From assembly GCA_022496205.1 (NCBI GenBank), contig WTXD01000055.1:1-64000 (forward strand): DNA of 64,000 nucleotides, given 5' to 3'. This DNA is from Gloeopeniophorella convolvens (lineage: Eukaryota; Basidiomycota; Agaricomycetes; Russulales). The notes under the pieces are model-generated. The model was not told the origin of the DNA and made no database searches. It worked only from the letters and a program-made list of their open reading frames with translations. The translations under genes were made by a program, and so were the position numbers. This document shows, piece by piece, positions 23,773-35,194 of this stretch. Every line of letters begins with the position of its first letter. Positions within the stretch are counted from its first letter, which is position 1.

Positions 23773-24716
23773 ATGTCTTCCTCCCTGCTAAGCATGTAAG
23801 TCCTAAGTCTCAAGTTACCCGCTCCCTTCAGACACTCACACTCACACAGAATTCCAAGCGAGCCTTGCTATGAAATTTATGCGATGAGGGATATGATCGC
23901 AAGCTTCGTTGCACGGCTGCATGGTCTCGAGGCCCTCTGGTTGCAACACAGGGGCGAAGTTCCGGAGGTTTTAAGCCTGCGCGCGGTCATGTTCGCCCTC
24001 CATGAGAGCGAGGAAGCCATCCTCATCGTCTACAAAGTGTGGCGGGACCACGATGTCCAGCTGACCCTGAGGAATGGTACGAGCGCATAGCATTATCTCC
24101 ACAGGCCACACCGTCTCAACCAGTGCATCCGACAGGGTTCTACTATGTCAGACAGCGGATCCGCTGGGCGTACACTCGGCGCAACCGCGGTGAGGCACCG
24201 CCCCCGTTCGCAGGCTACCAGGCATACTACATTACGTACCATCCCGCCCGGAACTCGACCAACACCGCCGTTGCCTCGAGTACGCGCACCCTTCCTGCGC
24301 CCCGTGCCTCACATTTGGATATTCCGCAGGCAGGTCTGGGCTTCGCAGGCGATGCTCCGCCGCCGCCAGGGCCACCTGTCGGTCAGCGCGCCGTGCTGGA
24401 GCCCAATCGCGGTTACTCCCAAGGACAGCCCCCTGCTCCTGAGCAAAACACGTGGCCACCGCCCGCTCCGGGCGGTGCACACTACGGGACCCCCACCGAA
24501 GCTCCGCCGTATGAGTATCAAAGTCTCGCAGCCTCGCAGGGGTACGGCGGCGCGGATATCCAGTATCCACCTCCCTCGTACCCGCCGTACCAGACGATGC
24601 ACGTGTCCCCGCCGCCTCCCCCGACGGAAGTCGAAAACGCTCTCGAGGCCGCGGTGCAGCTCATCGAGGTGGTCAACAAGGCTGTGAGTCTGGTCATCCA
24701 GCTCGGCGGGCTGTGA
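23773..24716 (+). CDS. Pro/Tyr-rich protein of unknown function, splice model incomplete
   Basis: A 23 nt first exon (23773-23795) splices to 23850, giving MSSSLLSI then a helix-prone region with ARLHGLEALWLQH and FALHESEEAILIVYK. A different frame, open from about 24039 to the stop at 24716, encodes about 200 residues rich in Pro, Tyr and Gly. It includes many PPP runs and ends in a hydrophobic helix (AVQLIEVVNKAVSLVIQ). Joining the two frames needs an intron whose length is 2 modulo 3, such as GTCATG...CTGAG (86 nt) or GTCTAC...CTGAG (44 nt), or else a frameshift. I cannot choose between them. No family was recognised. Confidence 0.5.
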
Positions 24717-26118
24717 GGCATATTATGCCTCTGCCGCGAGTCATACGGATGACAGGTGCGTGACGGATCGCTGTTCAGCTCGTCGCTCGATCATCGCTGA
24801 CCCGGTGTGTGGCGAATGCAGTGCTGGCCGCTGTGCAGTCATGCCGCGTCAAAATGATGCGTCCTATTTATTCCCAGGCCGACCTCGCCTGACTGCTGCG
24901 CAGGAGGCGAACAAGATCCTGGCCGGCGCACGATGGCGCCATGAAGTTTTTTTCTCGATGATTTGATCTCCACTCATACCAGCCCACGTTATCCACATAG
25001 AGTATTAAGTTTGTATCCCTCCATCTATCTTTCCCTCACTCGCCTTACACCATACCCCGCCCTCTCCGTAGTCCCCACCCCGTTCTCGGCTCGGAAAACA
25101 TTACTTATAATGCTAGCTCTCAAGCTCGCCCTGTGTCATGCTCTAGCTCGCTTTGATTGTATTAGATGCTTTTCTTCTGGTATTCAACATGCGCTATACG
25201 CATTTCAACCACCTGTGCAGGCTTTGTTCAATACCCAGTCAATACCTTCGCTATCCCGGGCCAGTGCGAGACTGAGGGAAGGTTACAAACGAGGGAAAGT
25301 ACTAATCGTACGGAGTACTTGAAGGGGGTTTCGTGCTACATGGGGTTCTGTACGCCGAGGTACCTGCACGTAATAAATGGACACAAAAAAAATAATCTCG
25401 GGCCAGCGCGGCGTGCCATGAGGGGTGGTGGTCTGAACGCATCAAAGTGACACGTACGATGCTGTTTCATAACCGCCTCAGTTCAGAACCCCCCATGGGG
25501 CTCTGCCTGGCAGGCCATGGTCATGAGGGGAGTCGGCGGCGGTGCGACTGAAAGGGTCCGACGCCATACAGCAGCGCCTCGGACCGAGACGGCCCGTGCA
25601 AGGCACGCGAAGGACGACTTTATTTCCGAACGAACCACGAACTGCCACCTTTATCTAGACCGCATCTGTCACCTCGTGTCCGGTAAGCTCACCCCAGTGT
25701 ATCCTTGTTGCCGGTTTGTGACCGTCGTGATGAATGATACAGGAAGTCAATAGCACGCCATGAACGGAATCCTCTATAACCACTATCCCTAACTTTTCTG
25801 GAACAAGCAGCGCCACTCGAATGAGCCCGCGAGCATGATGGTCTCCTTCACCACGCTGCCCTAGAGCGGGCTGGGGAGGAACTCTCGTGGGCCATCTGTC
25901 AGCGCAAATGCAGCGCAATGCCCTGCGTGGGAGGTGCGGACAGCATGTACCCTTGTGGGGACGCTTTGTCTATATGCCGGCCAACCAGCTGCCGGCGCCT
26001 CGTGTCATAACCGATCTGTCAAAACGAATGAAAAGCCTGGCAGACCGAGCCCCGTGCCAGCGCGACGACGCGTCCTACCCTCCCACTCGCCCTTCGCTAC
26101 CTCTCTGCCACGTCTACC
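24717..26118. other. gene-poor stretch
   Basis: No supportable gene. Small open frames around 25080-25450 and 25500-25750 lack motifs or splice support. The 3' UTR of the preceding gene and the promoter of the next presumably lie here. Confidence 0.35.
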
Positions 26119-27070
26119 ATGTATGCCCACAACCGCGCGGACCAGACCTCCCGCTGGCAGCCAGCGTACGCGCAGCCTGCGGCCCCGCAGCAGACGCCGC
26201 GCTACAACGTGCCTCGCAGTGCGTGCCTTGCCCTTGTTCCTCGGCCCCGTGCCTGCTGACCGCGAGCTCGCAGTGCCTCCGCCAGACCCAGACCACAAGT
26301 ATCATGGACTTGCCCAGCCACCGCCGAGCGCGCGCAGCAGCGGCGTGTTCGACGTGAGCGTGCCGACGACGTACCACCTGCAGGAGGACGGGCAGTACCG
26401 CCGCGGGCCAGGGACACCCCCGACGCCGGAGTTGCAGCATACACTCGGCATCGACAGCAGGAGCTTGCAGTCGAGTTCGCGCCCCGGGAGCAGGGGCGTG
26501 CAGCACCCCGGCGTGCAAGTGCTGCAGCCTCCCACGCCGCCGGTGAAGCAGCCCGCGCAGGTGCATCAGACCACGAGCCAGCGCGGGTTCCATGGTCTGC
26601 ATGTGCCGCATGTGCCGGCGCATGGTCATCATCAACAGCACCAGCAGCAGGCTCCTCCCCTGCAGACGATGCAGCCGCAAATGGTGCAGATGCAACAGCC
26701 CCAGATGACCCAAGTGCAACCTGTCCAGCAAATACCTATGCAACCCGTGCAGGCTCCCTTCCAGCCAGTTCCGGTGCAACAGGTGCCCGTGTTCGTGCAG
26801 CAACAGCCACAGGTCATCTATGTTCAGTCGTGTGTGATTTCTCTCCTGTCTACCGTGCGGGTTCTGATGCATCTGATGCCAGGGCCCCGCAGCAGCAAGT
26901 TGTGCAGCAGCAGCAACAGACTCAGCAGGAGTCGGACGATAACGCGACCAACCTGGCCAACCTCATCCTCTGCTGTGCCTGTACGTCTTCACACGCGTCC
27001 TACTCATTGCCATTCTCACGCAGCGCTCGCAACCTGCAGCACTGTACACGAGCTGCACCAGCGACAATAA
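26119..27070 (+). CDS. Gln/Pro/His-rich low-complexity protein with short Cys-rich tail
   Basis: Exons 26119-26218, 26274-26829, 26883-26980 and 27024-27070 total 801 nt, 266 residues, with consistent phases. The N-terminus (MYAHNRADQTSRW) is followed by Pro-rich then Gln/His-rich runs (HHQQHQQQ and many QPQM/QPV repeats). The last two exons encode NLANLILCCAS and ATCSTVHEL, a short hydrophobic, Cys-containing end. No signal peptide, membrane span or named domain is visible. Gln/Pro-rich composition is common in transcription co-regulators and condensate-forming proteins, but nothing here proves that role. It converges with the minus-strand gene ending at 28250. Confidence 0.65.
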
Positions 27071-27112
27071 CAACAGCAGCAACAATAACAATAACAACAA
27101 TAATTTCAGTAA
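27060..27112 (+). repeat. imperfect (AAC)n / (CAA)n microsatellite
   Basis: A run of ACA/ATA trinucleotides begins at the stop codon of the preceding gene and continues into its 3' flank. In another frame it would encode poly-Gln/Asn. As modelled it is mostly untranslated. Confidence 0.6.
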
Positions 27113-28249
27113 CTGATGTACCGTGCCGACGAGCTGACGATACCCACACGACCAACCCTCCCATGACCTCCACATAGATCCACGCCCCCTTTTTGGCCCT
27201 GGTCCACTCGCGCGCCTGACGCATCAGGCTATATGCGCAAATAAGGGCACCGCCGCCCCAAATAGAGCGCAGGGAGCAGCCCCGAGCCCGACGAACGCGG
27301 CAGCCCACGAGTCTACAACCCAATATAACGCTCGATTCAGCTTCGGATCTTCAGGAGCGCGTCCCAACTTGTCCGGCCGCGCGATTGGCGCGCTGTCCCT
27401 GCAGATATCGAGGGGCGGATCGGGAGTCTGGAGAATGATAAGATTACCGCGCGTGCGCCGACTGGCGCTCCGGGGCCGATGTGTAGACCGTGATTGAACG
27501 CGCAGTGTATGATTGATTTGATCTGCAACAAGTTGTCCTGAGGCAAATTAGGCTATCGTATGTGAATGGAAGCACAAGTGCATTGCATGGAACGTGTCGT
27601 TTGGGGCTGGACTGGATGTACAACTGCACAGCCCGGTCGACCGTCTACTCGACTGGAGTCAGCAGCGAGTCTCATTGTCCCCATTTCTTCTCTATTAAGC
27701 TCCGGACAACCTGAGATCCAGCGGCCGCCGTAGGCGCCCCCGGTGGCTCTATCGCGATCCAGGCACCAAGTAACGCGAACGCGTCCGCGAAGAGAAGCGC
27801 CACCTGCGGCCCCAGTGCGGATCGCAAAACCGAACAAAGCAGCACGAAGCCAAAACGGTGTGTATGGCGCGTAATGTAATGTAATATACAAGCTTGCCCC
27901 CGCGTTCGCCGAGCAACGCACGCGCCTCGCGCTGTCTTTGTTCTCCCAGGCGTGTGGCCCAGGCGGGTGCCCGCCATCGCCCTCGCACGCTGTCATCGAT
28001 TCATCCATGCCACATAAGGGCAAATGATGCACGTCGCTGCTCGAAGCTCCGGACATCTGCATCATCACGCAGCCTCGCCGGACGCGGGAAAAATCATCGA
28101 ATATGCCCAAGTAAAGCCAAAGTAGAGTATTAGGAATACGCGCAGACCGTCCCGTTGTCTGCAGATAACATCGCCGTTGGCACGCCGGATATACATCGAT
28201 GCAAGAGATATTATGTAGAGTCCGTGGTGGGATCATGCGGCGGGCGGGT

Positions 28250-29733
28250 TCAGACGGTCGGCAGGCCGTGGTACCCAGTCGCGGCCGGCGGGCGCGCGGC
28301 CGTCGTCTGCAGCGTCGCGAGGCTGTTCGTCGTCGCCCCGCCGGGGCTCGCCGGCTGTTGCGGCGGCTGGTAGCCCGGGAACGTCGTGGGGTCGCTCGGG
28401 TCCTGCATCGCGCCCGCACGATCATCAGCATTCGCACGCATATCAGCATCATGCGAAGCGCATCACGCACGTAGAGCTTCATGGGCGTCGTCGGCGGCTC
28501 GGGCGTGGGCGGCTGGCCGAGCGACGCCGCGCTCAGCTGCGACGGCTTGGTCTCGGCCATGCCTGCTTCCAAGCCCGTGCCGCCGCCATAGGCCATCTCG
28601 TTGCCCACGACCGGGTCGACGACGAACGCCGCGGACGGGGCCTGCTGCTGCTGCTGCCGGCGGCGCCACCAGAAAATGAAGCCAATCGCTGCGAGCGCGG
28701 CCGCCACGACGCCGCCGACAGCGCCGCCGACGATCGCGCCCGTATTGGAGGACTTGTGTCCCTGGATCGAACTTGGCCTGGGAGAGGTGTCAGAGCCGGA
28801 GCCGGAGCCAGAGGGTGTCGCTGGGCTGAAGCCAGAGGCGCTCGGCGAGGACACGCTGGGATTCGAGGACGAGCCGGGATTCGAGGACGTGCCAGAGCCG
28901 CTGATTGACGTGCCGGCAGCGACCTCGGGGAGATCTGCGGACACAGGGCGTGAGACATTTACCCACGCGCGAGGAAGGCTGTATGGACGTACCACCTGTG
29001 CTGAATGCCGTGCTAGCATCCCAGTTGTTCTCGGGCTGCAAGGCGCAATCAGCGCGGACGCGAAGAGAAGGATGGCGGTGGACTTACAGTGGGATCAAGC
29101 AGAGCCCACTTTTGCACGCTCGTGCCCGCGGGGACAGGATTGGGGAATCTGGGGACGATCATGCGCCGCATCAGGATCAAGAACCACATGGCCATACAAT
29201 TCGACTCACGACGAGGGGGGCTCTGTCTTCGTGCAGTTGGCTGAGAACTGGGACCATCTGATGTCCGCAGTCAGCATCACAAAGCCGAGGATACTGGGTA
29301 GTCGTGGCGCACGTTATCCATGTCGAACCCTGGCACGCGTCGCACGCGCTGATGAGATTGTACACGACCGTGTTGCACTTGCACAGATTGCCGTCGTCGG
29401 CGCCGGAGGGGCCTGTGTACGAGTTTCCAGTCTGGAGCGCGGGCACGGTGAACGCTGCGGGGGGCGGGGGCGATCAGCATGCAGGTTCCGTGCCCTGCAC
29501 TTATGTCAAAACGCTCACATCCGCCGTTGCAAGTAGCCATCAGGTACGCAGCGACAGTGCACGCGTTCTGGCCGAGACTGTTGAAGGACTGTGTGCGCGT
29601 TAACGACCAGCGTAATGTGTGCAAGAGAGATACACACCCATTCCCACGACGTGCTGCAGCCGGGTGCGTTGATCTGGGCGAGCGCAGCGCTGGCAAGGAG
29701 AAGTGCAGAGTGCAACGCGGTGAGACGCGGCAT
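28250..29733 (-). CDS. single-pass membrane protein with Cys-rich ectodomain and Ser-rich stalk
   Basis: Eight minus-strand exons (29733-29638, 29588-29519, 29454-29313, 29257-29210, 29148-29088, 29035-28993, 28934-28471, 28402-28250) total 1077 nt, 358 residues. Residues 1 to about 20 form a signal peptide (LHSALLLASAALA). A luminal region holds spaced cysteines, with NACTVAAYL, NLCKCNTVVYNL, SACDACQG and NCT. A Ser/Gly/Pro stalk of about 70 residues follows. Then comes one membrane span (GGAVGGVVAAALAAIGFIFWW) and a cytosolic tail beginning RRRQQQQQ. This architecture is frequent in basidiomycetes and resembles a cell-surface sensor, but its ligand is unknown. A TATAAG-like box sits about 85 bp upstream. 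Confidence 0.85.
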
Positions 29734-29815
29734 GCTGACGAGCGCTGAGAGAGAATGGCCTGGGTGGAAGGGGCACAAGGTGCTCAGGTCGCGACCAGGT
29801 TGAAATGTACCCCTG

Positions 29816-29822
29816 CTTATAA
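29816..29822 (-). promoter_or_regulatory. TATA-like box of the membrane protein gene
   Basis: On the minus strand CTTATAAG lies about 85 bp upstream of the start codon at 29733. Position and sequence fit a core promoter. Confidence 0.4.
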
Positions 29823-32218
29823 GATGATCTGAAATTGCCCGTCAACATGTCACCGCCACGCGCTTGACATGCAGGCCGGGAATGTGCCGTTTGTCTGGCA
29901 CTGGCACCCGCGGCCTTGCAGCTTCTTCGTCTTCATTCGTTCCCTTATACCCTTTAAAACCATTGTTAGTGCATAATAGATGTGCTTGAAGGCTCGATAG
30001 ATGTTCGTGAAACCGTAAAAACGAGAGGAAGAGGAGGACGGAGGCAACAGAACGACTCAAGTTTAATTAAACGGCCCGGTCGCTCCGACGAGCGCTGTAC
30101 GTCAGGCACGCCGGAGCTGTCACCGAGCTGTCAACGATCCTGTCAAGGGGTCGTCTTGTTGTGAAAAGGGCTTTGCCTCTTGGCGCACTTTTCGCTCGAT
30201 ATGGGCCCTTCCTTCCCCCCAGCGTGTTCGGCAGCAGTATCGTGGCGCTGTGTGTCAGTGCGAGGCAGTGATGGGAGGTGCGAGCAGCGAGGATTGGGGG
30301 CATGCATCGATTTCGAGGCCGAGGCAGTGCGACAGCGGAGGTCCGTCGGTCGTCGGGCGTGCTGGTTCTATGATCAGCCAATGTTTACACATCGGATTTT
30401 GTGTGTGTGAGTTCGGGCTTCGTGATATTCCCGGCGTTCCGCACACAAAAGGCATCGCAAGTCCTTCGAGCAGGAAGCAGAAGCAAGAAGCATGAGTGCT
30501 TGCTTGAACGAAGCGCACCGCCGCAGCCACCTCCTGGGGTCCAGGCTCGATGGCAGGTGACACAGCTCCGCTTTGACTAGTACACACCTTTGTTCAATGA
30601 ATGACGTCCGAGAGCGTAGCTGCAGAGTCTGAACTTGGACGACCTTCGCGCAGAGCATGTGTGGCCACAAGCGTACCTACACAGCAAACTCGAAAAGGCA
30701 TTGTTGAGGTCCAGACGTTCATAGCCATGGCTGATAGCACGGCTCGAGTCGTTACGTGAGGCGGTTAGTACTAAATGCGAAGATCACCTTCGGTGTTTAT
30801 GAATGAATAACCTGAGTCTGGCCATGGAGAGCGCACCGATCAGCCAGTGCTCTGGGGAGGCGCTGAGGATGGTGGCCCCGTCGTCGTGTTCCTGAGAGGC
30901 ATTCAATTGCACATTTGCCGGTCCGAGAGTCTAATTCGGCTTTCGCTATCGCGATGAGGCTTGATCGCACAGAGATCGCACTCGCAGAAAGTCTGGGAAG
31001 GAGGGCAGCAAGTGGGAGAGAAGGAATGCACCAGTCGGAGCTGATGTCATTGGGGTGATGGTGTCCGAGTTAGATGAGTATGTCAACAAGGGGGTCAAGC
31101 TGTTGGTTGACAGACAAAGGCTCCGATAAATTTCCATGTCTCAAGCTAGACAAAGACTCTCCAGAGCCATCCTTTATGTCGCATTGGAAGTTATCGATGG
31201 TGGTGGTATTGAGGTGACCTTGCAGCTCGAGGGGCCGCAGCGCCGACTCGGAGAGCGCCATTCGCTCCGGCCCGGCTATACCACGGGCTCCGGGAGCCGA
31301 TCGGGTGAGCACGTGGTCTCGTTCCACTCGGAGCCCAAAGCGGAAGTTCTTTCCTTCAGTGACCACGACGTTCATGCCCTTCTTGACTCGCTCTCTCACA
31401 CCTCGTTTGGTCTTCTTCAGGGCGCTCCACGAGGACTGCAGCGGCTGACTGAGCTTTCTGGGCCCCGAATTGGCTACTGACCCTAGTCACGGCTGGATGC
31501 AATGTGCGGGAGCTTGTGGACTGCTACGTCACGGGTTGTCTGGTGGGAACTGCGTGAATCAGCGGCCCACTATAGCCCGCTGTTTTCGCCCGGCTACAAT
31601 CGCATCTTCGTGCCAAATCTCTTGGCATCAGCTATGATGCATGCAATGCATTTGGAGCCTCAGCGTAACGAAGTCCTACTGCACACGCTATGTTATCGAT
31701 GCCGCTCGGCCAAATCGTGTGCTCGCTTACCCTTGCGTGCTTGCGTAACCAAGGTGTCGACGATCCTTTCTCTGCTTCTGGATGCCTCGTACGCTTGGAA
31801 CGCCCGAGGACTCAGGTGCGCAGTAGTGGCCAAGCCCGTCTTTCACACAGTCTACTTTTACTGCCTTCTCGTGGCGAAGCGTTAAATATATCTTGGTGAA
31901 GTCACCACTCCAATTATATGCGCGCGGGCCGATAATGCGTATGGCTCCCAACCATCCGGTGTCTTCCCTCCGAGATAACGTCCGTTTTTACTGCTGCGCG
32001 CCACAAGGCGTTGCGGACTTCCGGCCGCATTCGTGACTTCGCCCTGCTCTTCTGGCTTGGCATCGTCGATTGGCCTAGGTATCTTGCGTCCTTGTATGGT
32101 AGCACTCACACCTCGACACGCGCATCCCGCTTCCGTCCCGCGCGCCAACCTCGCGCTCAGTTCTCACAGCATTGCATCTATCTACAGCCACTCCAACTCA
32201 TAGCTAGAAGGGCTCGTC
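29823..32218. other. gene-poor stretch
   Basis: Open frames on both strands (for example 31070-31399 minus, 31136-31480 plus, 30255-30587 minus) overlap one another and show no domain. No exon chain with matched phases was found. A lineage-specific gene cannot be excluded around 31070-31480. Confidence 0.3.
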
Positions 32219-32225
32219 TATAAAT
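32219..32225 (+). promoter_or_regulatory. TATA box of the fungalysin gene
   Basis: TATAAAT lies 93 bp before the start codon at 32318, followed by a C/T-rich leader typical of highly expressed fungal genes. Confidence 0.6.
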
Positions 32226-32317
32226 GCTACTGCGTCCGGGCTGGGTGTTCAGACACTGAGTCCTCTCGCAGGTTCTCTCTCCCAGCCGTCTCTTCCACGC
32301 CCACGCATCTTGCAGCC

Positions 32318-34731
32318 ATGGCCTCCTTCACCAAGCTCCTCTCCTCCGTGATGGTCGCGCTCTTGTACGCATCCGCTACGAGCGCGATGCCATGGCCCGC
32401 GTCGTCCAAGCACGCTACGCACCGCACGCGCGCGGTCGGCCCGAACGGCAACCTCCAGCTCGAGACGTTCCACCCCGAGTCCACGTTCGAGGCGCGTCCG
32501 ACCCTGTGCGCGCGCTAGCCTCACTCACTGATGCTCTTGAACAGACTTTTGGAGTGGAGGGCATCGATCACCCCCTCTCCCGCCGTGACGACGCGTTCGA
32601 CATCAAGGATGCTTCGGTATCCTTCTTGACGTCCAAGCTGGGAATTTCGAAAGACAGCGTCAACTTCCGCACCAGCGCGGAGGCCCAGGTTTCTCAGCAT
32701 GCCTTCCTCCAGCAGCAGATCGTACGTTGGACCGAACGCTTTCCCTTGTTGGTTTCTTACGACGAGAGCAGAACGGTGTGCCCTTCGCCAACGCCGTCGC
32801 CAACGTTGCGTTCAGCAACACCGGCAAGGTCGTTTCGTTCAGCTCCTCATTCGTGAAGCCCAGTGTGTCTTATCCCACTCTCCGAGTCTGGCGTTATCTT
32901 ACCTATTCTTCACCAGCCAAGGCAGCGAGCCCTGATCCCACCGTTTCTCTCGACGATGCGATCAAGACTGCTGAGGAAGCGCTCGGCGGCACCTTCAATG
33001 GGCATCCGGCAACGCTCGAATTCCTTGCGCAAGCCGATGGCTCCGCGGCGCTCACGCACGTCGTGCAGATCCAGAATGAGTCGACCGGCGCCTGGTTCGA
33101 GGCGTTCGTGGACGCGCACGCGAACAAGCTGCTCTCGGTGACCGATTTTGTCGCCAAGGCCTCCGTACGTCCCCAGTAGCGAGCCTCCTGAGCTGTGCTG
33201 AGAGCACTGCCCGTATCACAGTACCGGGTCCTCCCCATCAATGAGGAGATCCTTACCCAGGGCTTCCAGGTCCTCACTGACCCGCAGGACGTAACTGCGT
33301 CTCCCGATGGATGGCACAGCGATGGCACAACAACCACGACTACCACTGCGTACGTGCTCCTTGCAGACATCAAATATAACTCACCTGATACCTTCCCAGC
33401 GGCAACAACGCCATCGCGTTCAAGGGTTCGCAGACGACCGGCGTGACGACCGAGTCGTCGAGCGGACTCAACTTCATCTTCACGCAAAACGCCAGCGCGG
33501 CACCTACGACTGCGACAAACATCGCTGCTGCGGTCACGAACGCGTTCTACATCGTCAACTCGATCCACGACCTGTCGTACAAGTACGGCTTCACCGAGGC
33601 GACGTTCAACTTCCAGAACAACAACTTCGGCAAGGGCGGAAAGGGCAACGACCGCGTCACGATCAGTGTCCAGGACCCCGCCGGAACGGACAACGCAGAC
33701 TTCTCGACGCCTGCTGAGTGCGTACTTCGCCTCGATACCTGAGGGCTGCAGTGCATGTTGCTCACCCCTCCGTAGTGGCCAGTCCGGAGCGATGCGCATG
33801 TTCCTCTGGGATCTGACCAACGTGCGTGCCTTGCGCTTGCGCTGATCGCGAATGTGTGCTCACTTTATGCACAGCCCGAGCGTGACGGTGCGCTTGAGAA
33901 CGACATCGTGTCCCACGAAAACACGCACGGCATCACGAACCGCATGACCGGCGGCGGCACCGGACGCTGCTTGCAGACGACCGAGGCAGGCGGCATGGGC
34001 GAGGGCTGGTCCGACACGATGGCAGAGTGGGTGCCGCGCTCTGTTTATGTGCGGGCTCGGTCTGACGATACGCGCGGCGTGCAGCTGGAACGAGCAGGGC
34101 GCGACGACGCAGGACTTCGTGCTGGGCCAGTACGTCACCAACGACCCCGCGGGCATCCGCACCCACCCATACTCGACTTCTGCGTGCGTCTTGCCTCACC
34201 TGCTGCGCGATCTGAGCGGTTTCTAACGCGGCTGCCCAATACAGAACGACGAACCCGCTGCGCTACTCGAGTCTCAAGACGCTCACCGAGGTCCACGGTG
34301 CGCCGCGCTCCCTCGCCCTCCCGCATGCAGCCGGCTGACACGCGCCACGCAGACATCGGCGAGGTGTGGGCCAACATCCTCCACAACGTCTACGCGTCGC
34401 TTGTCCAGGCGCACGGCTGGTCGGCCACCGCGCGCACGGACCCGACGACCTCGGAGGGCAACGTCGTCTTCATGCACCTCTTCATCGACTCGCTGCTCCT
34501 GCAGCCGTGCAACCCTACCTGTGCGCCCTGCCCTTCCTCGCTCTTTCTCCGTGTTGATGTTGATGGACATGTGCTGCAGTCCTCACGGCGCGCAATGCGT
34601 GGATCCAGGCGGACGCGAACCGCTTCGGCGGCGCGAACAAGTGTCTCCTGTGGGACGCGTTCGCAAGCAGGGGTCTCGGTGTCAACGCTGCGAACCACAA
34701 CGACGACTCGACGGTGCCGGCGGGATGCTAA
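32318..34731 (+). CDS. fungalysin, secreted M36 zinc metallopeptidase
   Basis: Twelve exons: 32318-32491, 32545-32721, 32772-32862, 32917-33164, 33222-33349, 33400-33717, 33776-33821, 33875-34026, 34085-34183, 34245-34297, 34353-34520, 34580-34731; 601 residues, normal for the family. A signal peptide (residues 1 to about 22) and an N-terminal FTP-type propeptide precede the mature protease. The zinc site is HENTH (His408, Glu409, His412) with the third ligand Glu437 in GEGWSD. The C-terminal part has the conserved DIGEVWANIL and FGGANKC segments. The enzyme is expected to be secreted, self-processed and to digest extracellular protein. Intron 1 must start with GC (GAG|GCGCGT) to keep frame; all others are GT-AG. 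Confidence 0.94.
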
Positions 34732-35194
34732 GCACACACGAGATGAAGTTATATCAATATGTATTGTGTCATTTGGCGTCCTTGGGAGCATCGTGCATAT
34801 TTGGATTTATTCTTAACAGTCGCTGGCTAGAGGGATTTGCGTTATTCAAAACAAATTGAATGCAGTTCATAGCCCTCTCGTCGCTGGTGTTTGTCCGGGT
34901 GGGAGAGAACTCATGGGTTTGGTAACTGTGCGTTGGCATGCGCCAGCGGAAGGTGGGCTTTCGAGCTGATCAGGAAGCCCGCCGCGTGGCTGCAAAAGTC
35001 TACAGAAGGACGCATGCTTCTACCGCCCAGAAGCTCCGGGCAGGCCCCTCCGCGAGCCCGCGGCGCAAGGCTGAAATGCCTAACGGATCAGAGTTGGCAA
35101 CTGCCACCTGAGTGAGGTAGAAAGCCCCACAGAAGTCACCTGCGATAAAAGGACATTCCCGGTAAGATTGCTTCTTCCAGGGTATACTACAAGT
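34732..35194. other. intergenic space between convergent fungalysin and Exo70 genes
   Basis: This holds the 3' flanks of both genes. No further gene or clear terminator motif is seen beyond AT-rich tracts near 34745-34800. Confidence 0.5.

Noticed and set aside
25934..26298. Open frames on both strands across the start of the Gln-rich gene
   Set aside because: High GC content leaves many frames open; only the spliced plus-strand chain has consistent phases and a good start.
30067..30670. Minus-strand frames of about 100 codons
   Set aside because: No domain, no splice support and overlapping frames on the other strand.
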